From positions 29,700 to 93,699 of the forward strand of contig JAKSIK010000008.1 in assembly GCA_024398835.1 (NCBI GenBank): DNA of 64,000 nt, in the 5' to 3' direction. Source of the stretch: Fibrobacter sp. (lineage in GTDB: Bacteria; Fibrobacterota; Fibrobacteria; Fibrobacterales; Fibrobacteraceae). Below are positions 1 to 8,544 of the stretch, piece after piece. The position numbers were made by a program, and so were the translations under genes. The notes beneath the pieces were generated by a model that saw only the letters and a list, made by a program, of their open reading frames with translations, was not told the DNA's origin and searched no databases. Position 1 is the stretch's first letter; each line of letters opens with the position of its first letter.

Positions 1-801
1 ACCGATGTGTTCGCCCACGTAGCGGTTGCGGCTGTGCTGAGAAAGGCAGGTTACAATGAGGTCGCCCATACCGGCGAGACCAGCAAACGTTTCGGGCTTT
101 GCGCCGAGAGCCTTGCCCAGACGGCACATTTCCGCCTGGCCTCGAGTGAGGAGGGCGGCACGAGTATTGTCGCCGGCGCCAATGCCATAAAGCACGCCAC
201 TTGCGATAGCAATCACGTTCTTCACGGAACCACAAAGCTCCACACCGACAATGTCCGTAGATGTGTAAACACGGAGGTAAGAGCAGCTCATCGCCTTCTG
301 CACGAGTTTTGCAGATTCCTCGTTCACACTAGCAGCCACAATGGCGGTGAGCACATGGCGGCTGACTTCTTCAGCATGAGACGGTCCGCTAAAGGCGACC
401 ATCTTGTCTTCGGTAAGCCAAGGCACGTTTTCGAGAAGGACTTCGCTCATCAACTGATTCGTGCCTTCAAGAATGCCCTTCGTAGCGCAAACTACAACCG
501 GTTCCTTGCCCTTCTTGGGAGTCCAGGAGCCAAGGTTCTTCGCGACACCGCCCATGAACTGGGACGGCACCACAATAAGCACCATATCGCAATCGTCAAG
601 AGCCTTCGGCATGTCGGTGGTATACTTAAAATCGGCCGGGAAAATCACACCCGGGAGCTTATCCTTATACTGGTGTTCCGTAGAAAGAAGATCCACTTCG
701 GCCTGGGAATTCGTCCAGAAGGTCATTTCATTCTTGTTTTCATAAACAACTTGGCCAAGTGTCAAGCCCCAGCCACCGGTACCCAAAACTGTAACTTTCA
801 T
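1..801 (-). CDS. gpsA: Glycerol-3-phosphate dehydrogenase [NAD(P)+], 3' end outside the window
   Basis: The gene reduces dihydroxyacetone phosphate to sn-glycerol-3-phosphate in the cytoplasm, supplying the phospholipid backbone. About 267 codons are visible, against a usual family length near 330-340, so the C-terminus lies beyond position 1. The N-terminus MKVTVLGTGGWGLTLG is the Rossmann nucleotide-binding loop. Further in are the family segments VVCATKGI, AFSGPSHAEEV and the catalytic-lysine region ELCGSVKNVIAIASG. The ATG at 801 is preceded by AAGAGGAAG. It lies 27 nt downstream of plsY on the same strand, so the enzyme making glycerol-3-phosphate is grouped with the one acylating it. 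Identity is secure from these motifs. Confidence 0.95.
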   Translation of the reverse strand, partial: MKVTVLGTGGWGLTLGQVVYENKNEMTFWTNSQAEVDLLSTEHQYKDKLPGVIFPADFKYTTDMPKALDDCDMVLIVVPSQFMGGVAKNLGSWTPKKGKEPVVVCATKGILEGTNQLMSEVLLENVPWLTEDKMVAFSGPSHAEEVSRHVLTAIVAASVNEESAKLVQKAMSCSYLRVYTSTDIVGVELCGSVKNVIAIASGVLYGIGAGDNTRAALLTRGQAEMCRLGKALGAKPETFAGLAGMGDLIVTCLSQHSRNRYVGEHIG

Positions 802-828
802 ACTAAACTTCCTCTTAACCTAAATCTA

Positions 829-1491
829 TTATTTTTTCCGCTTGCTACCAAAGCCGTTTTCAGTTCCATTCATCAAACGCTTGATATTTGACTTGTGTTT
901 TACAATAACGAACACGGCAACCAGTAGGCAGGTTATCATTAGCGGCAAAGTCATCTTGTCGTAAACCGGATACGGAAGACCCAGATAACCCATCACAGAA
1001 AAGGCCCCCAACGCTAAGCATGCTCCAATGCTCCCTACAGAAACATACTTTGTAGCAGCGGTGAGAATAATCCAAATGGCAAAACTGGATAGCGCGGTCA
1101 CCGGGCAGAGGCAGAGGAACACGCCGAGAGCTGCAAGCACGCCTTTCCCGCCGCGGAAACCCGCAAAGCAGGTGAAGCTATGACCGAGAATGACGAGAAT
1201 GCCCGCAACGAGGGGAACCCAACCGCTATAGTCGGCACCGCCAGCAGCTACCTGGGCTGCACACATCTGAAGCGCAATGAAGGGGCCAAAAAAGCCCTTC
1301 AGCAAATCCATAAAAACCACAGGGAGCGCAGGCTTCCAGCCCAGCACACGGAAGGTATTGGTAAGGCCCGCATTCTTGGAACCGTAGTTCCGAATGTCAT
1401 AATCCTTACCCTTCGCGATTTTTGCGATCCATATGGCGCTTGGGATCGACCCCAGCAAGTACGCTATTGGAAGACTCAGCAAACTGTTCAA
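829..1491 (-). CDS. plsY: Acyl-phosphate:glycerol-3-phosphate acyltransferase PlsY
   Basis: This integral membrane enzyme transfers an acyl group from acyl-phosphate to glycerol-3-phosphate, the first step of phospholipid synthesis. The 220-residue protein is the usual size. It starts with the family opening YLLGSIPSA and carries the three conserved loops: GSKNAGLTN (motif 1), HSFTCFAGFRGGKGV (motif 2) and KHKSNIKRLMNGTE (motif 3, giving the RLxxGxE signature). Several hydrophobic segments separate them. The start at 1491 lies 86 nt inside the 3' end of der. Later starts would cut off the conserved N-terminal motif, so the overlap appears real. gpsA follows immediately downstream. Confidence 0.95.
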   Translation of the reverse strand: MNSLLSLPIAYLLGSIPSAIWIAKIAKGKDYDIRNYGSKNAGLTNTFRVLGWKPALPVVFMDLLKGFFGPFIALQMCAAQVAAGGADYSGWVPLVAGILVILGHSFTCFAGFRGGKGVLAALGVFLCLCPVTALSSFAIWIILTAATKYVSVGSIGACLALGAFSVMGYLGLPYPVYDKMTLPLMITCLLVAVFVIVKHKSNIKRLMNGTENGFGSKRKK

Positions 1492-2833
1492 GTTCTTCGT
1501 CCTTTCTAAGGTTTAACTGCATATCGAAATTCAAGCGAAGGGGCGCACCCTGCAACTGGAATTCCTCATAAAATTTACGCATCAGGTAACGCTTGTAACC
1601 CTCATCCACCAGTTCCGGCGTACGAGTTTCAATGGCGATTACCGGCGGTTCCACCATAATCTGGCAAGCGCGAGTCATCACCACCGCACGAGCGTTGTGG
1701 CTAGGAGGCGGGCTCTGCTGCAGGAAGTTCGCAAAGGATTCTGCAACGCGGTCACGGCCAAGCACGCGGCGGCAGTTGGCATAAACCGTCCGAATTGCCT
1801 GCACTACACGACTGACGCGAAGGCCTTCTTTAGCGCTGATGGAGAGAATAGGAACATATTCCAGCATGGGTTCCCGTTCCAGCATCTCCTTCACCATGTG
1901 GTCAAAAGACTTGTCGTTCTTATTCGGGTAGATATCCCACTTATTGAGAACCAGAACTAAGCCCTTCCCCGCCTTGCGAATTTCAGTAATGATGCGGAAA
2001 TCCTGAACTTCCAAACCGCGAGTGCAGTCTACCATGAGAACCGAGACATCGGACCTGCGGACACTTTCCAAGGTGCGCATGTTGCTGAAGACTTCCACTT
2101 CGTCTTCCACCTTGGCCTTTTTGCGAAGCCCTGCAGTATCCGTCACCACAAACTTCACTCCATCTACAATAAAATCGCAGTCGATAGAATCACGAGTAGT
2201 GCCTGGGATATCCGAAACCACCGCACGGTCCTCGCCCAACAAGCGATTGAGGAGAGTGCTCTTGCCCGCATTGGGACGGCCCAGAATAGCAAATCGAATG
2301 GGGCGTTCCTCTCGACGTTCGCCGCGAACTGGAGTAGGCAGAATGGACACCACTTCATCCAGAAGGCTAAAGCAGGCATAGCCAGTCAAAGCACTGATTG
2401 TGCGCGGTTGTCCAAATCCCAGTTGCAAGAACTCGTAGCTTTCTTGACGATCGCTCTGATTTTCACTCTTGTTGGCCACAAGAATGACCTTCTTATCCAA
2501 CTTGCGGATAAGGCGAGCGAATTGTTGGTCCAGCTTGGTAATGCCAACACGAACATCCACCATAAACAAGACTAAATCTGATTCATTTACGGCGTTAAAA
2601 ATCTGAGTGCGGACACTATCCGCCAAGACATCGATGGAATCATCGGGCAAAAATCCTCCCGTGTCCACCACCGTAAATTCATGTCCCTTGTAATTGGCAT
2701 TCTGGTAGTGCCTATCTCGGGTAACGCCATCACGATCGCTTACCACGGCCGCACGACGACCGAGAATCCGGTTAAAAAGAGAGGACTTCCCTACATTGGG
2801 GCGTCCAATAATGCAAACAATAGGCAATTTCAT
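1406..2833 (-). CDS. der: Ribosome biogenesis GTPase Der (EngA)
   Basis: Der is a tandem-GTPase needed for 50S ribosomal subunit maturation. Two Era-like G domains are visible: GRPNVGKSSLFN near residues 10-21 with DTGG, and GRPNAGKSTLLN near residue 185 with DTAG and NKWD. A KH-like domain closes the 475-residue protein. The G4 motif of the first domain reads NKSE rather than the usual NKxD, a conservative change. The ATG at 2833 has no Shine-Dalgarno sequence. A TATATT hexamer on the minus strand (2842-2847) lies 8 nt upstream, which suggests a leaderless transcript. The last 86 nt also encode the start of plsY in another frame. Confidence 0.96.
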   Translation of the reverse strand: MKLPIVCIIGRPNVGKSSLFNRILGRRAAVVSDRDGVTRDRHYQNANYKGHEFTVVDTGGFLPDDSIDVLADSVRTQIFNAVNESDLVLFMVDVRVGITKLDQQFARLIRKLDKKVILVANKSENQSDRQESYEFLQLGFGQPRTISALTGYACFSLLDEVVSILPTPVRGERREERPIRFAILGRPNAGKSTLLNRLLGEDRAVVSDIPGTTRDSIDCDFIVDGVKFVVTDTAGLRKKAKVEDEVEVFSNMRTLESVRRSDVSVLMVDCTRGLEVQDFRIITEIRKAGKGLVLVLNKWDIYPNKNDKSFDHMVKEMLEREPMLEYVPILSISAKEGLRVSRVVQAIRTVYANCRRVLGRDRVAESFANFLQQSPPPSHNARAVVMTRACQIMVEPPVIAIETRTPELVDEGYKRYLMRKFYEEFQLQGAPLRLNFDMQLNLRKDEELEQFAESSNSVLAGVDPKRHMDRKNREG

Positions 2834-2936
2834 CAGTATTTAATATAGAAAAAACAAGCCTTTTGCAATTTTTATAGACAGCAACCCTACTTTTTTTTAA
2901 ATTATTTACAAGTTACTATTTGAGGAGAATAAATAT

Positions 2937-3857
2937 ATGCACAAACACACTTTCAAGTTAATGTTCGCTGCAGCCGTCCTTACTCTGTCCGCTTGCGGCA
3001 GTGATTCCAGTTCCTCCAGCGGAGGAAGCGCTTCCGAGAGCGGGTCTATTCTTGCACACGACGAATCTCGCAAAATCATCAACTTTGTCTTGGATGAGGG
3101 GTATTGCGAGTATGACAATAGCCATCTTACATGGGTCGCTGCTGACAACGAGGGCGAGGCATACAAGTATAAAGTGAAGAACGACACCTTGTTAATGTAC
3201 CCCTACGATATTGAAGAAAAAGAGACATCTGACTATGCTATCGTTCTTGTTGGTGGTGGAAACAGCATTTTCAACGAATGGACACAAACACCCTGTTTTG
3301 AGTACGATGGAGATATTGAATGCGAAAGAGAGAACAGCGCCTTCATCTCCTCCATCAAGTTCAGTGATTCCAAGGTTACTGCTTACTACGGAATTGACCC
3401 CGACTTTAACTTCCAGAGTTCCTACATGCTGGAAGATATTGTGAGAGCGATTTTGGATAAGAAAGGTGAAGTTCATCCGGGCGAATGGGTCTACTCCAAA
3501 TCCTACAGTAAGAGTTTCTGGGAAGACATTGCCGACGACTATGACCTTGACAAGAGGATCTCCTTTGATGGGATAGACAACAACAATCTTGACATCAAAC
3601 TCGAGGGTGTCGTCTTTGAAGTACGGAAAATCAAAATTAAATATGACAATGACGGAAGCAGCATTTCCGCAAAGGTTTCCACCGAAGAAGGAACCTGCGA
3701 ACTTGATTACAATTATTTTAACGTAACCGAAGACAACTGTCTGGATAAGAATATCCTCAAGCTTGACGTCAGTGACGACAGAGCTTATGGCTATATTGAA
3801 TCTAACCATGAAGATTTTGCAGAATGTCTGCATGACCTTTATAGGAACTCCATTTAA
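2937..3857 (+). CDS. Serine-linker lipoprotein of unknown function
   Basis: I do not recognise the family. The 306-residue product has a lysine-containing N-terminus, a hydrophobic stretch and the lipobox LSAC (Cys 20). A short serine-rich linker SDSSSSSGGS follows, as is common in Fibrobacter lipoproteins. The mature part is acidic, rich in Asp/Glu/Tyr, and has about eight cysteines that could form disulfides. It should be exported and lipid-anchored. The ATG follows a good GAGGAG ribosome-binding site. The gene is divergent from der, and a strong terminator follows it, so it is probably transcribed alone. Confidence 0.85.
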   Translation: MHKHTFKLMFAAAVLTLSACGSDSSSSSGGSASESGSILAHDESRKIINFVLDEGYCEYDNSHLTWVAADNEGEAYKYKVKNDTLLMYPYDIEEKETSDYAIVLVGGGNSIFNEWTQTPCFEYDGDIECERENSAFISSIKFSDSKVTAYYGIDPDFNFQSSYMLEDIVRAILDKKGEVHPGEWVYSKSYSKSFWEDIADDYDLDKRISFDGIDNNNLDIKLEGVVFEVRKIKIKYDNDGSSISAKVSTEEGTCELDYNYFNVTEDNCLDKNILKLDVSDDRAYGYIESNHEDFAECLHDLYRNSI

Positions 3858-3875
3858 TATTAAACTTTCTTGAAG

Positions 3876-3906
3876 AAAGCCCGCCATCTTGGCGGGCTTT
3901 TTTTTC
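3876..3906 (+). terminator. Rho-independent terminator after the lipoprotein gene
   Basis: A perfect 10-bp stem, AAAGCCCGCC (3876-3885) pairing with GGCGGGCTTT (3891-3900), with loop ATCTT, is followed by a run of Ts to 3906. It lies 18 nt after the lipoprotein stop codon and ends 12 nt before the -10-like element of the next gene. Confidence 0.93.
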
Positions 3907-3930
3907 TAGATTGAACCCTATATTAGGGGT

Positions 3931-4821
3931 ATGACCATGCAAGATTTTGACCAGACCATTGTTACTACGGGAAAGACCATCCAGTTCAACGCTCTGGAAC
4001 TGCATCCTCATCTCATTATTTTATACCCTCAAACCCAATTCAAGCAGATTCCGCTTGAAAAGGGCACTGTAATTCTCGGACGCGGTCAAGACGCAAACAT
4101 CAAGTTGGAAGACGAACTGGTAAGCCGCAAGCATTGCTCCATCACCTTTGACGGAAAGAATGTTACGGTCACAGATTTGGGTAGCACCAACGGCACTTTT
4201 GTAGATGGATCCCCTATCCAGCAAGTGATTCTGGAATCTGACAACCGTTTGCAGCTAGGCAAGATGGTTTTAAAAGTGGAGTTCAAGGACCGGAGCGAAG
4301 AAGCTTTTGACAAGGCCTTATACGAAGCGGCCACCATGGACCCCCTGACCAAGATTTCCAACCGCCGGAACTTCTTTGACCGAAGCCTTGGCGAACTGGC
4401 CCTCGCACGCCGGAACAATTACTTTGTCCATACCATCATGGTAGATGCAGACCACTTCAAGAATGTGAACGACACCTGGGGTCACCAGTGCGGCGACATG
4501 GTCTTGAAAGAAATCGCCCGCATTCTGAATGAAGAAAAGCGGGAGTCCGATTTGCTCTCCCGCTATGGTGGAGAGGAATTCCTTTTGCTGTTGGCAGGCA
4601 TTAGTCCTGAAGATGCGAAGAAGAGCGCCGAACGTTTACGCATGGCTGTAGAACGGCATCGCTTTTCCTGGAAAGACACTGTCATTCCCGTTACCATCTC
4701 CCTGGGACTTTGCTCCAAACAAGGAGCAGACATTCCCAAGATCGAAGAGATGATTGCGGAATGCGACAAGATGCTCTACATAGCAAAAGAAAACGGCCGC
4801 AACCAAGTCGCCAGCTGTTAA
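3931..4821 (+). CDS. FHA domain-containing diguanylate cyclase
   Basis: The protein probably makes cyclic di-GMP from two GTP in response to a phosphothreonine-dependent partner. Residues about 45-115 form a forkhead-associated domain with GRG, SRKHC and GSTNGTF, the phosphopeptide-binding positions. Residues about 135-296 form a GGDEF domain starting at DPLTKISNRR. The active-site loop is GGEEF (213-217). An intact inhibitory I-site RESD (204-207) lies exactly five residues before it, so product inhibition is expected. No membrane segment or signal peptide is present. The ATG at 3931 has TATATT (3919-3924) only 6 nt upstream, and the intervening AGGGGT is too close for a normal ribosome-binding site. 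Confidence 0.93.
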   Translation: MTMQDFDQTIVTTGKTIQFNALELHPHLIILYPQTQFKQIPLEKGTVILGRGQDANIKLEDELVSRKHCSITFDGKNVTVTDLGSTNGTFVDGSPIQQVILESDNRLQLGKMVLKVEFKDRSEEAFDKALYEAATMDPLTKISNRRNFFDRSLGELALARRNNYFVHTIMVDADHFKNVNDTWGHQCGDMVLKEIARILNEEKRESDLLSRYGGEEFLLLLAGISPEDAKKSAERLRMAVERHRFSWKDTVIPVTISLGLCSKQGADIPKIEEMIAECDKMLYIAKENGRNQVASC

Positions 4822-4911
4822 TTTTTCTGAAAATTCAGATGGACTCGACAACGAATATGAGCAATTCGCTCTTTCGCTAGTAGCAACATTTTGCTATCTT
4901 TGGGCGCCGAA

Positions 4912-6315
4912 ATGACGCAGGAAATTAAATCAGAAAAACTTGATGCCATGGGGACCGCCAGCATCCCCAAGATTGTAATGCAGTTTTCCATCCCTTCCAT
5001 CATTAGCATGGTGGTGGAATCCCTCTACAATATTGTAGACCGCTATTTCGTAGGCCAGGGAGTTGGATCCATCGGCATTGGCGGCATCACCATCTGCTTC
5101 CCCATCGCACTTTTCATTATGGCCATGTCCATGATTATTGGTGTTGGCGGAAACACGCTCTTTGCCATCCGTCTAGGCGAAAAAAAATACCAGCAAGCAG
5201 CCATCATTCTCAACAACTCTTTTGTGCTCCTCATTATCATGGCGGTCTGCACCTTCACTTTGGGGCAGATTTTTATGGAACCCTTATTACGGCTATTTGG
5301 CGCTAGCGACCAGTTATTGCCCGTGGCCTCCAGCTACATGCGGATTATCCTATTTGGCGCCATTTTCCAAACGATTGTGCCCGGCATGAACCATTTTATC
5401 CGCAGTATGGGCCATCCGAAGACAGCTATGAGCCGTGTGATGATTGCCTGCTTCAGCAACATCGTTCTGGATTGGCTCTTCATCATGAAGTTCCGTTGGG
5501 GGATTGAAGGCGCCGCTTGGGCCACCATCATTTCGCAGGCTATCGGCGGCCTGGCCGTAATGCAGTTCTTCGTCAAGAAGACTACCCCCATCAAAATCAA
5601 TCGCCGTTTCATGAAACTCAAGGCCCCCTATGTGCGAAAAATTTTCATCTTGGGGTTGCCGCCTTCCATTATGCAAATTAGCAACAGCCTCCTGAACGCC
5701 ATTATGGCCTGGAGCCTCACGACCTACGGTCTTAAAAGTCTTGAGCCCATTGTCCAGAATGGCATCACCATGAATGGCGGCGACCAGGCTATTTCTGCTT
5801 TTGGAGTTCTCAACAGCGTTGTAAGCGTCATTTTTATGCCTCTCATGGGATTCATCATGGGAAGCCAGCCCATCATCGGCTATAACTTCGGCGCCAAATT
5901 ATACAACCGCGTTCGTGGAACACTGAAATTCACTTTCATCTATGCCATGGCCTTCATTCTTGTGACCTGGAGCCTGGTGCTGATTTTCACGCCCACATTT
6001 GTGGCACCCTTCGTCCCCAACGACAGAGAAATTCAGGACTTGACCTGTTGGGCCATGCACATCTTCCTCACCTGCATGCCCTTAGTGCCTGTGGGAATGG
6101 TGGCCGGCAACTTCTTCCAGGGAACCGGCAAAGCGGGCAAATCCATGTTCCTCAACGCCTGCCGCCAAATCATCATTCTCATTCCCTTCCTGCTCATCAT
6201 GCCCCACTTCTTTGATCTGAAGGGAGTATTCATGGCGCAACCCATTTCGGATACAGTAACCGCCGTCATCGCCATCGTGATGATGACTCACGAATTGAAG
6301 AAAATGCCCAAATAA
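4912..6315 (+). CDS. MATE family efflux transporter
   Basis: This is a multidrug and toxic-compound extrusion (NorM/DinF-like) transporter, expected in the inner membrane as a cation-coupled exporter. It has about twelve hydrophobic segments in about 467 residues, the family size. Typical sequences are the first helix with SLYNIVDRYFVG and the second-half GFIMGSQPIIGYNFGA. The frame is open back to a TTG at 4891, but the ATG at 4912 (MTQEIKSEKL) is chosen because it is the first ATG. No clear ribosome-binding site is visible for either. Substrate cannot be told. It is convergent with the lipoprotein gene at 6364. Confidence 0.92.
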   Translation: MTQEIKSEKLDAMGTASIPKIVMQFSIPSIISMVVESLYNIVDRYFVGQGVGSIGIGGITICFPIALFIMAMSMIIGVGGNTLFAIRLGEKKYQQAAIILNNSFVLLIIMAVCTFTLGQIFMEPLLRLFGASDQLLPVASSYMRIILFGAIFQTIVPGMNHFIRSMGHPKTAMSRVMIACFSNIVLDWLFIMKFRWGIEGAAWATIISQAIGGLAVMQFFVKKTTPIKINRRFMKLKAPYVRKIFILGLPPSIMQISNSLLNAIMAWSLTTYGLKSLEPIVQNGITMNGGDQAISAFGVLNSVVSVIFMPLMGFIMGSQPIIGYNFGAKLYNRVRGTLKFTFIYAMAFILVTWSLVLIFTPTFVAPFVPNDREIQDLTCWAMHIFLTCMPLVPVGMVAGNFFQGTGKAGKSMFLNACRQIIILIPFLLIMPHFFDLKGVFMAQPISDTVTAVIAIVMMTHELKKMPK

Positions 6316-6343
6316 AAAAGCCCAGCGATTTTCTCGCTAGGCC
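6314..6343. terminator. Shared terminator between convergent genes
   Basis: The stem GCC-AGCGA (6320-6328) pairs with TCGCT-GGC (6334-6342) with one mismatch and loop TTTTC. On the minus strand the stem is followed by a T run (the A run at 6314-6319 on plus), so it best serves the minus-strand lipoprotein gene. It may also stop the MATE transcript. Confidence 0.65.
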
Positions 6344-6363
6344 AATTTCGCTAAAATTCCTTT

Positions 6364-6849
6364 TTAGAACAGTTTCTTAGCAGCGGTCAGTTCGCCACCC
6401 TTCTCGTGGAAGAGCACTAGGGAACCGCCATCCACCTTGACGAAAATATCTTTCAAGGTGTTGACGATTTTTTCTTCATCAAAACCGATTTCGTTATAGG
6501 CGGTTTCGCCAATCACGATGCCGAAATTCACCATATCCGGAGAAGTGTAACGGAGGTAAGTGAGAAGGCCGGCTTCGTCATTCACCACATCGGTGGATGT
6601 CAAGCGTTCAATCTCTTGCGGGTCACGAGTGCTGACCAAAAGCGGGAAGAGGTTTTCCCCAAGGACCTGCTTGGAATTGAGGTAGAGGGTGTTCCCAATC
6701 ATGAGGCTGATGGAATCATTCAGCACCTGGCGGACTTCAATCATCACGTCGCACTGGGAAGACATTTCCTGAATTTCCAGTTTGGAAGGGCCGCAGGCCA
6801 CGAGAGCCATGGAGACCACTGCAGCAAAAGCCATAAACAATTTCTTCAT
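6364..6849 (-). CDS. Small lipoprotein of unknown function
   Basis: The 161-residue product starts MKKLFMAFAAVVSMALVACG, a textbook lipoprotein signal with lipobox LVAC. The ATG at 6849 is preceded by AAGGAAA. A longer in-frame start at 6894 would bury the signal peptide and is rejected. The mature part is mixed helix-like sequence with no domain I recognise. The gene is convergent with the MATE gene and lies downstream of the tandem SagB-like gene, about 165 nt apart, so it may be transcribed separately. Confidence 0.82.
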   Translation of the reverse strand: MKKLFMAFAAVVSMALVACGPSKLEIQEMSSQCDVMIEVRQVLNDSISLMIGNTLYLNSKQVLGENLFPLLVSTRDPQEIERLTSTDVVNDEAGLLTYLRYTSPDMVNFGIVIGETAYNEIGFDEEKIVNTLKDIFVKVDGGSLVLFHEKGGELTAAKKLF

Positions 6850-7015
6850 AAGATTTCCTTTTCTTGTAAGTTTATTTCTAGCGAAAAGATACAAATTTTG
6901 CGAGTTTTAGTTCAAAGCCACAAACCTCAATGCGGACTGCTATCGCGCTTCGCAACCCTCGGGTTGGTACAGCATACTTCACACCCCGGGCTGGTACTGC
7001 GCAAATCAGGCATTC

Positions 7016-8464
7016 CTACTTTCCTACAAGAACTTCGCAGAGAATGGACTCATTTTCCGGAAATTTGCAGGACTTTTTCAGTTCTTCCTCGCAATAGAGC
7101 ATTTCTCGGCGGGCAAACTTTCCGAGGCCACGTGCGGATTCCCGAAGCATTTCCGCCACAAATCCCGCATTCATGTTGAGATAGCGGTAAGCTCGTTCCC
7201 CAAGCATATTGCAGGCCTCTTTGACATCTGCCGTAAAAATGACCGCAAATGCAGCACCCTCTGGCGATTCACTTGCCAGATGACATTTGCAGAATTTTTT
7301 CATGTCGATGGAGCCCGAGTGGAGGAAGAGGGATTTTTTCAGCGGAAGGTAGCGGTATAGGCCCGGATAAACCAGAAGCACATCAAAAGCCACCACCCAA
7401 ATTTTCAGAAGGCCCGCACCAAAGGCGTTGAGATTGCAGATTTCCATCCAGCGGAGAATGGTGGAAAAGTCGTCCAGACTGGCCTGCCAATGTTGAAAAC
7501 TGCGGTTGCTAAGAGCTCCCGGACCCAGGAAGCTGTATTCCTTAAAAAAGTATTCGTTCGGGAATTTCAATGGTGTGAGAGGGAACTCCTCACCCGCAAA
7601 GGGCTGATTCACCACGCGACAAACTTTGATGCAGTGGTCCAAATCCGTAATGCACTCCGCCCGATTCTGCTGCAAGAAGCGAGAAGCCATGCGGCGCAGA
7701 GGGGAATTCTCCCCCGCAGAAGAGGGCTCCGCAAATGCCGGAAATTCGCTGCGATTCGAGTAGGCAAAATCCGTTGCCATCTCATACTTCTTCAGCGCCT
7801 TGGACATAATGGCGAGAGCCGCCAGAGGCACCTCAGTAGAAGGCAGATTTAACGCCACCGCCACATCATCATCTACAAATGCACCCAGAGGAATTGCGAT
7901 TCCGCCTACAGAACGGGCCAGAATAGAAACAAGACCTGCATAGGAGCCCACATCCAATTGAACTTCATGGTAAGCCGCTTCCTTGAACCGCCACACCGCC
8001 CTATCCAATATCCCGGTTAAGAACAAAGTAATAGACGCATTTTGAATAAATTCATTTTTCGGAAAGGCATTCTGCAAATTGGCAATCGCTATCTTCTTCT
8101 CTTTTGCAGACTCAAAGGGAAGCGCCACCAGTTCACCAGATTCACGATCAAAATAATACAAGCCATCGGGAACCGTCTCTCCCTGAAGCAGCGCATACAC
8201 GCCAACCGATTCCAGACAATCGGCACTAACATCATTTTTCAACTGGGAGAACACCTTGTTTAACAAGGTGGAAGAAGATGCCGTCAAGGAAAAAAGGTCG
8301 TTTTTGTTGAGGTTGCGGTTGCCACCATCGGTAGAATACCGCTTGCAGCCCTCAAAGCGTTTATCTGGCGGGGATTGCCGTTCCCAGTGCAAAACAATGG
8401 GATCCCCCTTGGAATAAGGGGATTTGCGAATGGATTCGTGATATGCCTCGGAATAAAACGCCAT
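7016..8464 (-). CDS. Protein with two tandem SagB/nitroreductase-like domains
   Basis: The first half (roughly residues 75-235) follows the SagB-type dehydrogenase pattern. It has DGLYYFDRESGELVAL, then LFLTGILDRAVWRFKEAAYH, then a glycine-rich helix and LAALAIM. The second half (roughly 345-482) repeats it in weaker form: PGLYRYLPLKKSLFL, then FAVIFTADVKEACNMLGERA and YRYLNMNAGFVAEML. SagB proteins are FMN-dependent oxidoreductases that oxidise azolines in peptide natural products, but no cyclodehydratase or precursor peptide is adjacent, so the substrate is unknown. The ATG at 8464 is chosen over a TTG at 8488 because TATATT (8472-8477) lies 7 nt upstream and would make the TTG untranscribed. 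No signal peptide is present. Confidence 0.72.
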   Translation of the reverse strand: MAFYSEAYHESIRKSPYSKGDPIVLHWERQSPPDKRFEGCKRYSTDGGNRNLNKNDLFSLTASSSTLLNKVFSQLKNDVSADCLESVGVYALLQGETVPDGLYYFDRESGELVALPFESAKEKKIAIANLQNAFPKNEFIQNASITLFLTGILDRAVWRFKEAAYHEVQLDVGSYAGLVSILARSVGGIAIPLGAFVDDDVAVALNLPSTEVPLAALAIMSKALKKYEMATDFAYSNRSEFPAFAEPSSAGENSPLRRMASRFLQQNRAECITDLDHCIKVCRVVNQPFAGEEFPLTPLKFPNEYFFKEYSFLGPGALSNRSFQHWQASLDDFSTILRWMEICNLNAFGAGLLKIWVVAFDVLLVYPGLYRYLPLKKSLFLHSGSIDMKKFCKCHLASESPEGAAFAVIFTADVKEACNMLGERAYRYLNMNAGFVAEMLRESARGLGKFARREMLYCEEELKKSCKFPENESILCEVLVGK

Positions 8465-8544
8465 TTTTATGAATATAGCATAATCCAATTTGCTAAATTA
8501 CGATACCATGGGGGCTTCACGGCTCCTTTTAGGGTTATTGCTCG

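Noticed and set aside
7..891. Plus-strand open frame of 294 codons at the left edge
   Set aside because: It is antisense to gpsA, whose minus-strand frame shows clear family motifs.
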